From positions 3,596,001-3,660,000 of the forward strand of contig JAXMBC010000001.1 in assembly GCA_046350055.1 (NCBI GenBank): DNA of 64,000 bases. The letters are read 5' to 3'. Origin of the DNA: JAEUIE01 sp046350055. GTDB lineage: Bacteria > Planctomycetota > Planctomycetia > Gemmatales > HRBIN36. Below the pieces are notes generated by a model. It was not told where the DNA came from. It did no database searches and worked only from the letters and a program-made list of their open reading frames with translations. How positions within the stretch are numbered: position 1 is the stretch's first letter; the number at the start of each line of letters is the position of its first letter. A program made the position numbers and the translations under genes. Below, piece after piece: positions 9,600-18,311 of the stretch.

Positions 9600-10312
9600 A
9601 CGAGCGTATCGATGCCATCAGCACACGCTGGAGCCTGGTAAGGCGGGCTCACGTGGCGGGGAAGCCCGAGACAGCGAGTGAAGCCAGGCAAGTACTCGTG
9701 ATGCGCTATGCTCCTGCAGTACGGAAGTACCTGGGTGCTATCCTTAAGAACAGTGAGCAGGCAGATGAACTCTCGCAGGAAGTCATGGTGAGACTATTGC
9801 GGGGAGACCTGGCAGGAGCTGATCCGGATAGGGGTCGCTTTCGTGATCTGCTCAAGACAGCAGTGCGCAACCTGGCACACAAACACTGGGAAAAGAGCAA
9901 AGTCCGCAAGACTGTTGATGCGGAAATTGATTATGTTACAGAAGAAAACTCATCAGATGTCGACTGGCAGGCAGCCTGGCAGGGAACAGTGATTGACCAT
10001 GTCTGGGGGCGTTTGCAAGTTGAAGAACGGAATGAGAAAGGTGTGCCGGCCTATTCCGTGTTACAACTTCGTACGCAGTATCCGGACGAGAGTTCAGAAC
10101 AGTTGGCTGCACGATATTCCCAGGAGGCAGGCTCCACGATTCGCCCAGATGCATGGCGACAGATGCTCCGGCGAGCAAGAGTGAAATTTGCGGAAGTACT
10201 GGTGGAAGAAGTGCGTATGGGACTCGATGATCCATCAGCAGATTCGGTGCAGGAGGAATTGGCTGCAATGGGGTTATTGGAGTATGTCGCTGGTGTTATT
10301 GAGATTCATTAG
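9596..10312 (+). CDS. ECF-like RNA polymerase sigma factor (planctomycete type)
   Basis: 238-aa sigma-70-family protein. The N-terminus 'ISTRWSLVRRA', then 'RQVLVMRYAPAVRKYLGAIL' and 'ADELSQEVMVRLLRGD', match region 2 as seen in planctomycete sigma factors. 'RGRFRDLLKTAVRNLAHKHW' follows, and a weaker region-4-like HTH lies in the last 80 residues. It overlaps the kinase gene by 4 nt and is probably expressed only with it. The kinase may control it by phosphorylation, as proposed for kinase-linked ECF groups, but no phosphosite can be read from the sequence. Confidence 0.8.
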   Translation: MNERIDAISTRWSLVRRAHVAGKPETASEARQVLVMRYAPAVRKYLGAILKNSEQADELSQEVMVRLLRGDLAGADPDRGRFRDLLKTAVRNLAHKHWEKSKVRKTVDAEIDYVTEENSSDVDWQAAWQGTVIDHVWGRLQVEERNEKGVPAYSVLQLRTQYPDESSEQLAARYSQEAGSTIRPDAWRQMLRRARVKFAEVLVEEVRMGLDDPSADSVQEELAAMGLLEYVAGVIEIH

Positions 10313-10403
10313 CCTGGAGATACACGGAATGGAAAGGGATGCGCTGACATGGGCCCTCTCTACTTGGTAGGATGTAGGTTACCTCAACGCATGAAGCACA
10401 ATT

Positions 10404-11078
10404 ATGGATCAAGCTCCTCTTTCTCCAGCAGTGCAGGATTACCTGAAAGCGCTGCACCGGCTAGGCGGGGCAGAACAGCTGGTTACGCCTGTTGAAGTCG
10501 CGGCGAGACTCAATGTGCGAGCCCCATCGGTCACAGGCATGCTCAAACGACTGGCTGAATTGGGCTTTATCGACTACGAATCTGGCAAAGGTGCAAAGCT
10601 GACCGAGGTAGGAACTCGAGAAGCCCGGCGGGTTATTAGACGACATCGACTGGTTGAATCCTTCCTGCATCATGTGCTCAAGCTTGACTGGAGTGAACTG
10701 GATGCTGAAGCGGAATCGCTGGAACATGCTATTTCTCCGCGGCTTGAGCAGGCTATTGCCTTGTTTCTGGGCGAGCCTCTCGAGGATCCTCATGGACATT
10801 TGATTCCGAGTCGAGATGGAGAATTGACCAAGCGAACTCTGCATCCACTTACTTTTTTTAAACCAGGTGATGCGATTCTGATTCGTGAGGTTCCGGATGA
10901 GCATCCTGATCGGTTGCGACGCTGGCAGGAGCTTGGATTGATGCCCGGTGCGATTGCAGTGATGGTGGGGCATCAGCCGCTTGATGATCTGTATGAGTTG
11001 CGCATTGGAAAAAATACCTTGCGATTGGGACGAGAAGGGTTGCTGGGTATACTCGGTGAGCAAACAGGAGAGGAGTGA
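10404..11078 (+). CDS. DtxR/MntR-family metal-dependent regulator with FeoA domain
   Basis: 224-aa transcriptional regulator. The N-terminal winged helix is clear ('VEVAARLNVRAPSVTGMLKRLAELGFIDYESGKGAKLTEVG'), followed by the DtxR dimerisation/metal domain ('RRHRLVESFLHHVLKLDW', 'AESLEHAISPRLEQAI') and a C-terminal FeoA/SH3-like domain (about 150-220). The order matches iron- or manganese-responsive DtxR/IdeR/MntR repressors; which metal cannot be told. It overlaps the next gene as TGATG. No metal transporter is adjacent, so its targets are elsewhere. Confidence 0.9.
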   Translation: MDQAPLSPAVQDYLKALHRLGGAEQLVTPVEVAARLNVRAPSVTGMLKRLAELGFIDYESGKGAKLTEVGTREARRVIRRHRLVESFLHHVLKLDWSELDAEAESLEHAISPRLEQAIALFLGEPLEDPHGHLIPSRDGELTKRTLHPLTFFKPGDAILIREVPDEHPDRLRRWQELGLMPGAIAVMVGHQPLDDLYELRIGKNTLRLGREGLLGILGEQTGEE

Positions 11079-11647
11079 TGCTGGAAGTCGAGATGAAGTT
11101 TCCTGTGACTGATCTAGCCGCCACGCTGGCACAGATTGCAAGGCTGGGCTTTCAGGCGACATTGACCCGTAACGAGGAAGATCGTTACTACAATGCTCCG
11201 GACCGTGACTTCGCCATAACTGATGAAGCTCTACGGATTCGACAGGTCGGAGACGCTTGTCGATTGACGTACAAAGGTCCGAAACTCGGACTGCATGGCA
11301 AGATTCGTAAAGAACACGAAGTGGATCTCACCGTTGGTTCTGCACAGATGATGCATAAGATTCTGCTCGATCTTCGTTATCAGCCTTCCATCGAAGTAAA
11401 GAAACTGCGAACGTTTTATCACCATGTGGCACAAAAGGATATCGAAGTTTCCCTGGATGAAGTGAAAGGTCTCGGCACATTCATCGAACTGGAATTGAAA
11501 GTGCCCGAAGGTGATCAAGCCGAGGCCTTGATATGCCTGCAGGCGCTTGCGACAGCGCTGGGTTTGCCTGGCGAAGAGCGGCGGTCCTACCTGGAATTAT
11601 TGCTGGCCAAGCCTGCCGGAAGTACTGACAGCGGTGGCAAGAAATAA
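11078..11647 (+). CDS. CYTH-domain protein (class IV adenylate cyclase-like)
   Basis: Protein of 189 aa beginning MLEVEMKF, which carries the ExExK signature of CYTH phosphohydrolases/cyclases. Further charged strands follow ('RYYNAPDRDF', 'RIRQVGDACRLTYKGPK', 'RKEHEVDL', 'FIELELKV'), as expected for the tunnel fold that binds triphosphates and divalent metal. The ATG at 11078 overlaps the regulator stop (TGATG). CyaB-type proteins can make cAMP, but many CYTH proteins hydrolyse triphosphate or thiamine triphosphate, so the reaction stays open. Confidence 0.85.
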   Translation: MLEVEMKFPVTDLAATLAQIARLGFQATLTRNEEDRYYNAPDRDFAITDEALRIRQVGDACRLTYKGPKLGLHGKIRKEHEVDLTVGSAQMMHKILLDLRYQPSIEVKKLRTFYHHVAQKDIEVSLDEVKGLGTFIELELKVPEGDQAEALICLQALATALGLPGEERRSYLELLLAKPAGSTDSGGKK

Positions 11648-11685
11648 CAAGACGGATTATATGACTATGGATATGAGTGCTTACG

Positions 11686-12051
11686 TCATTCATGCTCGTG
11701 CCTGCCATCAGATACCATGACCTCTAATTTCAAAATCGAAGGCAGAAATTCTTCGCTTACATCGCTGAAGCTGGCTAAGGCTCTGGCGGGCATCACCACG
11801 ATATCGATGGAAGATATCTTCCCTTTTACTTTTCGAAAGGCCTCGCGTATCCAGCGTCGGTAGCGGTTTCGCACTACTGCATTGCCCCAGCGTTTACTGA
11901 CAATGCGGCCAAGTCGCGGCCGACCAACATTATTCATGCAGCCAAAGATCAGAAGATTGGGGCCACGGACTTTGCACTGGCGTTTGAGTACTCGTTCGTA
12001 ATCAACACAAGAACGCAAACGATCTTCAGGTTGATAGCGATAATTCGGCAT
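11686..12051 (-). CDS. rnpA: Ribonuclease P protein component
   Basis: RnpA of 121 aa, the protein subunit that helps the RNase P RNA bind pre-tRNA. The RNR signature is plain: 'RWGNAVVRNRYRRWIREAFR', preceded by 'GRPRLGRIVSKR'. I start it at 12051 (MPNYRYQPEDRL) because family members begin just before the 'RL' strand; an upstream ATG at 12099 adds 16 residues unlike the family. rpmH, which normally precedes rnpA, is absent: only 88 nt separate this start from the J-protein stop. yidD and yidC are not downstream either. Confidence 0.93.
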   Translation of the reverse strand: MPNYRYQPEDRLRSCVDYERVLKRQCKVRGPNLLIFGCMNNVGRPRLGRIVSKRWGNAVVRNRYRRWIREAFRKVKGKISSIDIVVMPARALASFSDVSEEFLPSILKLEVMVSDGRHEHE

Positions 12052-12139
12052 AGATGACGCCACACATTGCTGCGATGTCAATTCCTTAAAACAGTGCAAC
12101 TTGGATGTCCATTCTTGCGGCGAAGCAGCATGCCGCTAG

Positions 12140-13054
12140 CTATGAATTCAGCTTCCATCCTAGACTCGACCGTGGAGTCAGCGGTTCGAGTTTTCCCAGT
12201 TCTTCCAGCAATTTCCGGGTTTTGTCGCCTGATTGCTTAGGCAGGACGATCTTTACTTCGCAAAACTGGTCACCTCGACCTTCTTTACCGGCAAGCCCCA
12301 TGCCTCGGATACGAAGCCGTTGACCGCTCGAGGTTCCCGGGGGGATTGTGATTGTAACTGTGCCTTCGAGTGTCGGGACATCAACCTTGCAGCCGAGCCC
12401 TGCTTCGGTAACGGTGAGGGGGACATCCAGAATGATATTCTGGCCATCACGCCGAAAGTAGTCGTGAGGACGGATATGAACAGTCACGTATAGGTCGCCG
12501 CCGTTTTCGCCTTGTCCCCGAACGCGAAGCTTCTTGCCATCAGGAAAGCCAGCGGGAACATCTACTTTCAGTTTGCCCAGATCTACTGAGCCGCCTTTGG
12601 CAGCGGTCAGGAAGTCGACGGTCACTGCCTGTTCGAGATCCTGGGGCATCTTGCGTGCTCGTCCCCGATTACGCTTGTTCCCGGGAGCTTGGCCGGTTGT
12701 ATTGAAGTCGAACCCGCCTCCCATCATCTGTTCAAAGATGGACTGGAATGCGGAGGGATCGATGTTCTGGTAGCTACCACCACCACCAGTACTCCACTGG
12801 CCACCGGGGTAACCTGCTCCCCCTTGTCCCATGTGCTCGAAATTAGGGCCGAACTGATCGTACTGCTCCTTTTTCTTCTTGTCACCCAGCACATCGTAGG
12901 CCTGCTGGATTTCCTTGAAGCGTTCTGCTGCTGCCTTATCCCCCGGGTTGCGATCGGGGTGGAACTGCCGAGCAAGCTTGCGGTACGCGGACTTGATGTC
13001 GCCCTCGGAGGCAGTACGAGCTACTCCCAGGGATTCGTAGTAATCTTTTGCCAT
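12140..13054 (-). CDS. DnaJ-type co-chaperone of the CbpA class
   Basis: 304-aa J-domain protein. The J domain spans residues 1-70 with the HPD motif at 32-34 ('RQFHPDRNPGD') and 'YDVLGD'. A Gly-rich linker follows, and then the two C-terminal substrate-binding beta domains ('VTVDFLTAAKGG', 'VDVPAGFPDGKKLRVRGQG', 'TVTITIPPGTSSGQRLRIRGMGL'). There is no CxxCxGxG zinc domain, so this is the CbpA/type II class that stimulates DnaK ATPase. The start at 13054 (MAKDYYESLG) fits the family; the longer frame upstream is non-homologous. A small inverted repeat GATCCC-ACTT-GGGATC lies in its leader at 13080-13095. Confidence 0.93.
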   Translation of the reverse strand: MAKDYYESLGVARTASEGDIKSAYRKLARQFHPDRNPGDKAAAERFKEIQQAYDVLGDKKKKEQYDQFGPNFEHMGQGGAGYPGGQWSTGGGGSYQNIDPSAFQSIFEQMMGGGFDFNTTGQAPGNKRNRGRARKMPQDLEQAVTVDFLTAAKGGSVDLGKLKVDVPAGFPDGKKLRVRGQGENGGDLYVTVHIRPHDYFRRDGQNIILDVPLTVTEAGLGCKVDVPTLEGTVTITIPPGTSSGQRLRIRGMGLAGKEGRGDQFCEVKIVLPKQSGDKTRKLLEELGKLEPLTPRSSLGWKLNS

Positions 13055-13127
13055 GTCTTGGTCTTTATCCTTCAATCGCGATCCCACTTGGGATCCTGCT
13101 GTCTCACTCCACTTCTCTGGTATTATT

Positions 13128-14909
13128 CTACTGCGCGTACAGGATAGCAACCTGCGAAGAAGTTTCTTGCAGGTCGATGAGACCACTAGTATGGCTGGCC
13201 TTCTGTAACAGAGATTCTACTATCTGACGTTCATCGGCCAGCAAAGTCGCCTGCTGCTGAGGTAGTGCATGAGTGGCAAGGTGGAACCTCTGTATCAGGT
13301 CACTCACAAGGCTTTTCCGTATCACCGGGGCCAGTTTGTTCCATCTGACAGGTACCAGCCAGCGGTAAACGAAATAAAGAACGACCATCGCCAGCGCTGC
13401 GGCGATCAGTGGCAGCAGGATGAGGTCAGTTACCGAGACGAAAGCGGTACCGTAGATCTTTGCATACATCTGCCAGGTAAAGACGACGACCAGAATCGTC
13501 AGTGGGAGAGCGTTACCAAGCCAGGTCCATACCCAGGAGTAACGGACACGCCAGCATGTGGGGTTGGCAAATATCTGTTCCGCCTGGGTAACAGCCTGCT
13601 TGAGCGAAGCCGAGTAGGTGCTCTCGCTTATACCCTGCAACTGTGCATGCAGGTCGTTAAACAACTGATATGTTGGTAATTTGAGATCGTCTGCTTTGGC
13701 AACGAGTCTGTCAGCCAGGGCAGCATTGCGGGCACGGAGAGATTGACGCCAGGCTGTCTCCGCCGCTTGTTGTGCGATGGCTGTCAGATTGCTGACTGGA
13801 ATGGCATCAGTGGTATTTATCTGGGCTAGCCTGGATTTGAAGAAACCAGCCCGGCCAAGAGTTAAGAGACTGACAAATGTACCCATTAATCCGCTGAAGG
13901 GGTGACCCATCTGGGTGATAAAGCGGCGTTCGATGGAGTATTGCTGAGAAAGAAGTGGGGCCAGTAGGGAATCAGCTTGAGTCTGCACCTCGTCTTGCAA
14001 GGTTATTTGCCAGGCACGGTTCGTTGCCTGAGCTGCCGCTGCAACATCGGGTGGCTGTGCTTCTAGCAGGTTTTTCTGGAGTTGTGCCAGTAATTGATGG
14101 ATTCCTTTGCTGCGAATAGCAGCCATCTCACGCTGGCTCAGCCCTTGTTCGAGCCATTCCTTGAGGGCAAGAAATTGTTCGCCGGCAGGTAATGGTGCAG
14201 GGTTTGCCTTCAGCCAGTGCTGGGCACAGACTCGAAAGAGCAGGGGTTGCTGAAAGCCTGCGGCCGATAAGTCGCGTAGGAGATCCTCATCAGGAAGGAC
14301 CCCGGTGGCATGTTGTGCCAGACAGCGATCCCATTTATTGAGTACAAACGCAAATGCGCGCCGATCCTTGTGCTTGAGAAAAAGCTCCCAACCCTGCTGA
14401 TCGTGATACTTTTCCTGAGAGCCGACGTAGAGCACGACATCGGCACAGGGGAGCACTGCTTCAAGTCGCTCACGGTGAATTGTTTCATTACTGTCCAGAT
14501 CAGGAGTATCAACCAGCACCTTGTATTCGAATCCTGACTGGTGATGGCGAATGATACGGCACTGTCTTAGCTTAGCATCAAGTCGATTGATATCAAAGGC
14601 TTCATGCAGGTAGACCACTGGTTCGCGGGTAGTGGGTCGAGTAAAAGCGGCTTCTGCGATCGTTCCGCCGGCGAGGGCATTGAGCAGGGTCGACTTACCC
14701 ACACCGGTACCACCCATCAGCATGATGATAAGGCAAGGTCGCTCGGCCAGAAGTTCCTTGTGTTGCTTCGCCAAGTCGTCGGCTTGCTTGAGTAGTCGTG
14801 ACTTGGACTCGTCCTTCAGCGGCCAGCGAAGATGACGATCAAGCCACTGTCGTAGTGGGGCTTCCAGTTCAGGTAGTGCTTTTGTGAGCTGGTCGAGGCT
14901 GCTACTCAT
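13128..14909 (-). CDS. Large membrane-associated GTPase, second of a pair
   Basis: 593-aa P-loop GTPase. G1 is 'GGTGVGKST' (residues 66-74), G3 is DTPD (134-137) and G4 is NKWD (191-194), so a full G domain fills about residues 55-240. A long helical region follows, then two hydrophobic segments at about 468-486 and 496-516, and a helical tail. This layout recalls bacterial dynamin-like or YfjP-type GTPases that act at membranes. The ATG at 14909 lies inside the end of the preceding GTPase gene (4-nt overlap), showing tight coupling. Family and function remain unassigned. Confidence 0.8.
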   Translation of the reverse strand: MSSSLDQLTKALPELEAPLRQWLDRHLRWPLKDESKSRLLKQADDLAKQHKELLAERPCLIIMLMGGTGVGKSTLLNALAGGTIAEAAFTRPTTREPVVYLHEAFDINRLDAKLRQCRIIRHHQSGFEYKVLVDTPDLDSNETIHRERLEAVLPCADVVLYVGSQEKYHDQQGWELFLKHKDRRAFAFVLNKWDRCLAQHATGVLPDEDLLRDLSAAGFQQPLLFRVCAQHWLKANPAPLPAGEQFLALKEWLEQGLSQREMAAIRSKGIHQLLAQLQKNLLEAQPPDVAAAAQATNRAWQITLQDEVQTQADSLLAPLLSQQYSIERRFITQMGHPFSGLMGTFVSLLTLGRAGFFKSRLAQINTTDAIPVSNLTAIAQQAAETAWRQSLRARNAALADRLVAKADDLKLPTYQLFNDLHAQLQGISESTYSASLKQAVTQAEQIFANPTCWRVRYSWVWTWLGNALPLTILVVVFTWQMYAKIYGTAFVSVTDLILLPLIAAALAMVVLYFVYRWLVPVRWNKLAPVIRKSLVSDLIQRFHLATHALPQQQATLLADERQIVESLLQKASHTSGLIDLQETSSQVAILYAQ

Positions 14910-16690
14910 GTCGCCTCCCCGGCACATTGTTCGAGCTCGCGTTGAATTGACGATAGCGCGGTAGGCACTCGCTCAACAATGCCTTGTAGATGGGGCAATT
15001 CAGGGACAAGTGAATCGGGCCAGTGGCGAAGTTGCTCCGCCATTGGTTGTGAGAGCGACTGTGTAAAGAGCGACATGAGACGGGTTCGGGCTTTCTCTCG
15101 CTGGGCATCGATATACTGTTTCCCAAGAGCCTCAGTGACAGCCTGGGTCAGTGAAGCAACAACGGGTACAAGTACTGCATCCAGTAGCAAATGGGTGCCA
15201 GCAGTGACAATGACTCCGGTCAGGCTTGCAGCTTCCACGCTGAATTTTAGACCACGAAGCGTGTTGAGGGCAGTTGGGCTTTTCTCGAGTTCTTCGTAGA
15301 TGGCTTTGGCGATGGTATCTGACTCTTTGGCCTGCAGTTCAACGAAACAGGCGAGTTGCTTCTGGAAGCTTGTTGTTAGCTGTTGGTCTATTCCCTGCTG
15401 GTAAGCTTCCCGCAATGCCTTCCACACTGGCTGGTTGGCATCCTGGGCAAGTAGTTCTCGCCGCAGTTGATCGAGCCAGCCCTGGAAGCCGGCGGATATC
15501 ACTTGCTGCATGCTGACGGTTACCGCGTCAGGTTTCTTGATCCACGATTTCACCCAGCGGTATGGTGAACGCAAAACATACATAGCCTTGCTGATGTACT
15601 GGCCCACTCCTGGTAGCTCAAGCAACTCCATCAGCCGGATCATGGCGACAGCAAACTGGGGAAATTGTTCGCCGGAGAGCTGTTCACTCAGGAACCGTTG
15701 CTCGAAAGTCACCTGGCCGTCGTTAACCCACCTTTTCCATTGAGCTACAGCATTAAGATCGTGTCGGGCCGGGGCGAGGAGGGTTTCCTGAAACTGATTA
15801 AGAAATCGGACAGCTCGGGTGGCAGAATCATGTCTTGTTTTGTGAGGTTTCTTCAGCCACCAGTGGACCGGCTCCAGTAATCGATGCCGATGTGGGCTGG
15901 CAGCGCCAGCCGGGTCTGCTTGCTCAGCTGCAGTCAACGTCGGCAATGCAACTATAGCCGAGACACCAGAGCATTCAGGTATGCGTGCGATAACATGTTC
16001 ACGGAAGTGCTTGAGCAGTGGTTCGGCTTGCTCAGGTTGCATTTTGGTCAGGCAGGCAATGACAGGCTTGCCAGCCTGCAGCATGTATTGCAAGTACTGG
16101 GTAGGCCAGGCATCGTTATAACGCTCATCAGATGCGACATAGATAACTAGATCAGCCAATCCAATGGTCTCAACTAACCGAGTCTGGTACTGATTGGCTT
16201 TCCACGTCGTCATATCGGGACAGTCCCAGACAACTGCCATTTGCAGCGGCTCATTCTCCGCAGTGACCTGCCCCACCAGGCGAACCTGGTAGACATCTTC
16301 ATCACGGTCAGAGCTGACTGGGCCGGGGATGGAGACTAATGGCCCGAGAATGCCCTGTTGCAATTGGGTACTAAATTCACTGCCTGCGGCGACATAGGCC
16401 ACGGGGTGTCGAGTGAAGCCAGCCTGAGGATTCGCTTCTGCAATGGCGCGACCAATAAGGAAGTTGGCAACGGTGCTCTTACCGGTACCAGCACCGCCGA
16501 CGACGGCAATGTGCAAGGGCAGGGCAGGGCGATTAGCGAGTAAGGGGCCTACATGATTGCGAAGCAATGCTGCAGCCAGACGCAACGGGACAACTGCCTG
16601 CTCCAACTCGACACGTTCATGTGAGTACCGTTCCAGCCAGGAGAGATCAGTTGCCAGACCAGTGGTTGTTTCAAGGGTGGACTGGCTCAT
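14906..16690 (-). CDS. Large GTPase, first of a pair
   Basis: 594-aa P-loop GTPase resembling its downstream neighbour in length and layout, but distant in sequence. G1 is 'GGAGTGKST' (65-73) and G3 is DCPD (156-159). G4 is a non-canonical TKMQ (215-218) in place of NKxD, so guanine specificity may be relaxed. The C-terminal half is helical, with an amphipathic or hydrophobic stretch near residues 490-530 ('LTGVIVTAGTHLLLDAVLVPVVASL'). It overlaps thiO by 4 nt (ATGA) upstream and the second GTPase by 4 nt downstream, so three genes form one translational unit. The two GTPases probably work as a heteromer, as some bacterial dynamin pairs do; that is inference. Confidence 0.78.
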   Translation of the reverse strand: MSQSTLETTTGLATDLSWLERYSHERVELEQAVVPLRLAAALLRNHVGPLLANRPALPLHIAVVGGAGTGKSTVANFLIGRAIAEANPQAGFTRHPVAYVAAGSEFSTQLQQGILGPLVSIPGPVSSDRDEDVYQVRLVGQVTAENEPLQMAVVWDCPDMTTWKANQYQTRLVETIGLADLVIYVASDERYNDAWPTQYLQYMLQAGKPVIACLTKMQPEQAEPLLKHFREHVIARIPECSGVSAIVALPTLTAAEQADPAGAASPHRHRLLEPVHWWLKKPHKTRHDSATRAVRFLNQFQETLLAPARHDLNAVAQWKRWVNDGQVTFEQRFLSEQLSGEQFPQFAVAMIRLMELLELPGVGQYISKAMYVLRSPYRWVKSWIKKPDAVTVSMQQVISAGFQGWLDQLRRELLAQDANQPVWKALREAYQQGIDQQLTTSFQKQLACFVELQAKESDTIAKAIYEELEKSPTALNTLRGLKFSVEAASLTGVIVTAGTHLLLDAVLVPVVASLTQAVTEALGKQYIDAQREKARTRLMSLFTQSLSQPMAEQLRHWPDSLVPELPHLQGIVERVPTALSSIQRELEQCAGEAT

Positions 16691-17835
16691 TGAGCGTGGG
16701 CTATCCAGGGGGTTGGAGTAGTGATGGGCCGGTCAGGGCGGAATGGTGTCATGTCCTGCACCGTTGGTTTGCCGAGCAACATATCACGCATGAGCACGCC
16801 TGTCATGATCGATAATTGTAAACCTGATCGGAAGTGGCCGGCTGCAACGAAAAGATTGGTGTAGCCGGGCACCATGCCGAGATAAGGACGTCCATCGGGC
16901 GAACCCGGTCGCAGGCCAGCCCAGTGCTTTTCCAGCGATGCAGTGGCCAGGACAGGTATCGTACGTGTAGCCAGTTGACGCAGATGGTCGTGCACCTGGG
17001 TGGTCGGAGTCTTGTCGAATCCGACGTCTTCTTCGGTGGAGCCGATGAGTATGCGACCATCTTGCCGAGGCACGAGGTATTGGTGGCCCATGAGGAGGAT
17101 GTGCTTCAAAATAGGTTTTATCGGAGCCACTAGTGCTATTTGCCCCCGAATCGGCTTGATGGCAGGTTGCCAGCCGAGTTCTGCAAGAATACCTGTGGTC
17201 CAAGTGCCTGCGGCGATCACGGTCTTCTCTGCGAAATGCGTTTGCGAGGGAGTGCGAATACCAGTGATTCGTTCGGCATCTCGTTCTATTGATAAAACAG
17301 GTTCATTTGGGAATAGGGATACGCCTTTGACTTCACAAGCAGCGATCAGGGCCTGGAGGTGCCAGGGGTTACGTATCTGGGAGACGCCGGGGAAGTAGAC
17401 GCCGCCGGGGAGTTCGGGTGAGAGTTCGGGTTCCATTGCCAGCAACTGCTCGGCGCTCAGTACTTCACAGGTCAGCCCTTCGCCCTTTTCGACAGTAGCA
17501 AGCTGTTCAAGTCGCTTCTTTTCAAGCTGATCAGCGTTGAGACGCAGTTCGATGCCGCCACAATTCCAGTAACCATTGTCAATGCCTGTCAGGCTTTTGA
17601 GCTCTGCGGAGAAATCAGGAAAGAAGGAGACCGCCTGGGCGCGTAGTTTGCCCATTGGCGACTTGGCCCGTCGCGGATTACCTGCGGGAAGAATGCCCGC
17701 CCCGGCCCACGAGGCTTCGCGACCCATGTCATCCTTATCGATCACGGAAACACGGACCTTCTCCTTGGCAAGGAGATAGGCGAGGGTCAGGCCAATCACG
17801 CCGCCACCGACGATGCAAATCTCTGGGGAACGCAT
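16687..17835 (-). CDS. thiO: Glycine oxidase ThiO-like FAD-dependent oxidoreductase
   Basis: 382-aa DAO-family oxidoreductase. The Rossmann start 'ICIVGGGVIGLTLAYLLA' binds FAD, the 'GREASWAGAGILPAG' segment is typical of ThiO, and the C-terminal 'HWAGLRPGSPDGRPYLGMV' and 'AAGHFRSGLQLS' fit the flavin/substrate site. ThiO makes the iminoglycine used for the thiazole part of thiamine. No thiS, thiG or thiE gene is nearby; instead it heads a coupled unit with two GTPases. A general D-amino-acid oxidase role is the alternative. Confidence 0.88.
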   Translation of the reverse strand: MRSPEICIVGGGVIGLTLAYLLAKEKVRVSVIDKDDMGREASWAGAGILPAGNPRRAKSPMGKLRAQAVSFFPDFSAELKSLTGIDNGYWNCGGIELRLNADQLEKKRLEQLATVEKGEGLTCEVLSAEQLLAMEPELSPELPGGVYFPGVSQIRNPWHLQALIAACEVKGVSLFPNEPVLSIERDAERITGIRTPSQTHFAEKTVIAAGTWTTGILAELGWQPAIKPIRGQIALVAPIKPILKHILLMGHQYLVPRQDGRILIGSTEEDVGFDKTPTTQVHDHLRQLATRTIPVLATASLEKHWAGLRPGSPDGRPYLGMVPGYTNLFVAAGHFRSGLQLSIMTGVLMRDMLLGKPTVQDMTPFRPDRPITTPTPWIAHAQ

Positions 17836-17918
17836 GAAGGTGTTGTACTACTTTTTGATGGTCAGGAATCCTTCATTGCACACGTGGCATTTCATCAACT
17901 CGCGGCTAATCTAATGAT

Positions 17919-18311
17919 ATGAGAGCCGAAATCGGTAACATCCTGCCCTTGAACGAAAGCATGGACTGGGAAGAATTCGCCTGCAACCCTTCGTCGACTC
18001 CATGGGACGACCATCTCACGTTCGATTTGACAATTGGACCCGTTGGTACACAAGTGCGCGAGATCTTTGAGTTGACTGTTGCAACCTATATCGCGTCCTG
18101 TCGTTTGCAAGGCAAAGGCCGTCACTTCAAAGGGATTATTGTTGAATCATTCGAACCTGAACTTGTCCGCAAGGCAATCCTAGATCATGTTGAATCGTTC
18201 GAAAGTGATACCTGGCATGGGCTGGTCGATCAGTTGCGAAAAACAATGGAATGGGAGTTCGAAGGGATGCAACCCATCAGTCCCCACAATGAAAAAAGGT
18301 CAGGGGTGTAG
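17919..18311 (+). CDS. Putative immunity protein, Imm8-like
   Basis: 130-aa soluble protein with no signal or TM segment. The pattern MRAEI..., then 'TFDLTIGPVGTQVREIFELTVAT' and a C-terminal 'FESDTWHGLVDQLRKTMEWEFEGMQ', resembles the Imm8 family of polymorphic-toxin immunity proteins, whose members end with an aromatic 'WEFE' helix. No toxin gene is adjacent, so it would be an orphan. Its stop codon falls in the loop of the strong hairpin at 18297-18328, which it shares with the minus-strand RNA unit. The family call is by eye and moderate. Confidence 0.6.
   Translation: MRAEIGNILPLNESMDWEEFACNPSSTPWDDHLTFDLTIGPVGTQVREIFELTVATYIASCRLQGKGRHFKGIIVESFEPELVRKAILDHVESFESDTWHGLVDQLRKTMEWEFEGMQPISPHNEKRSGV

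Noticed and set aside
13080..13095. CIRCE-type heat-shock element before the J-protein
   Set aside because: The inverted repeat is GATCCC-ACTT-GGGATC, unlike the CIRCE consensus with its 9-nt spacer.
14520..14535. TTCGAATCC as a tRNA T-arm
   Set aside because: It lies within the GTPase coding sequence and no acceptor or anticodon arm can be built around it.
17836..18310. TPP riboswitch controlling thiO
   Set aside because: The thiO leader shows neither the CTGAGA box nor the rest of the THI element.
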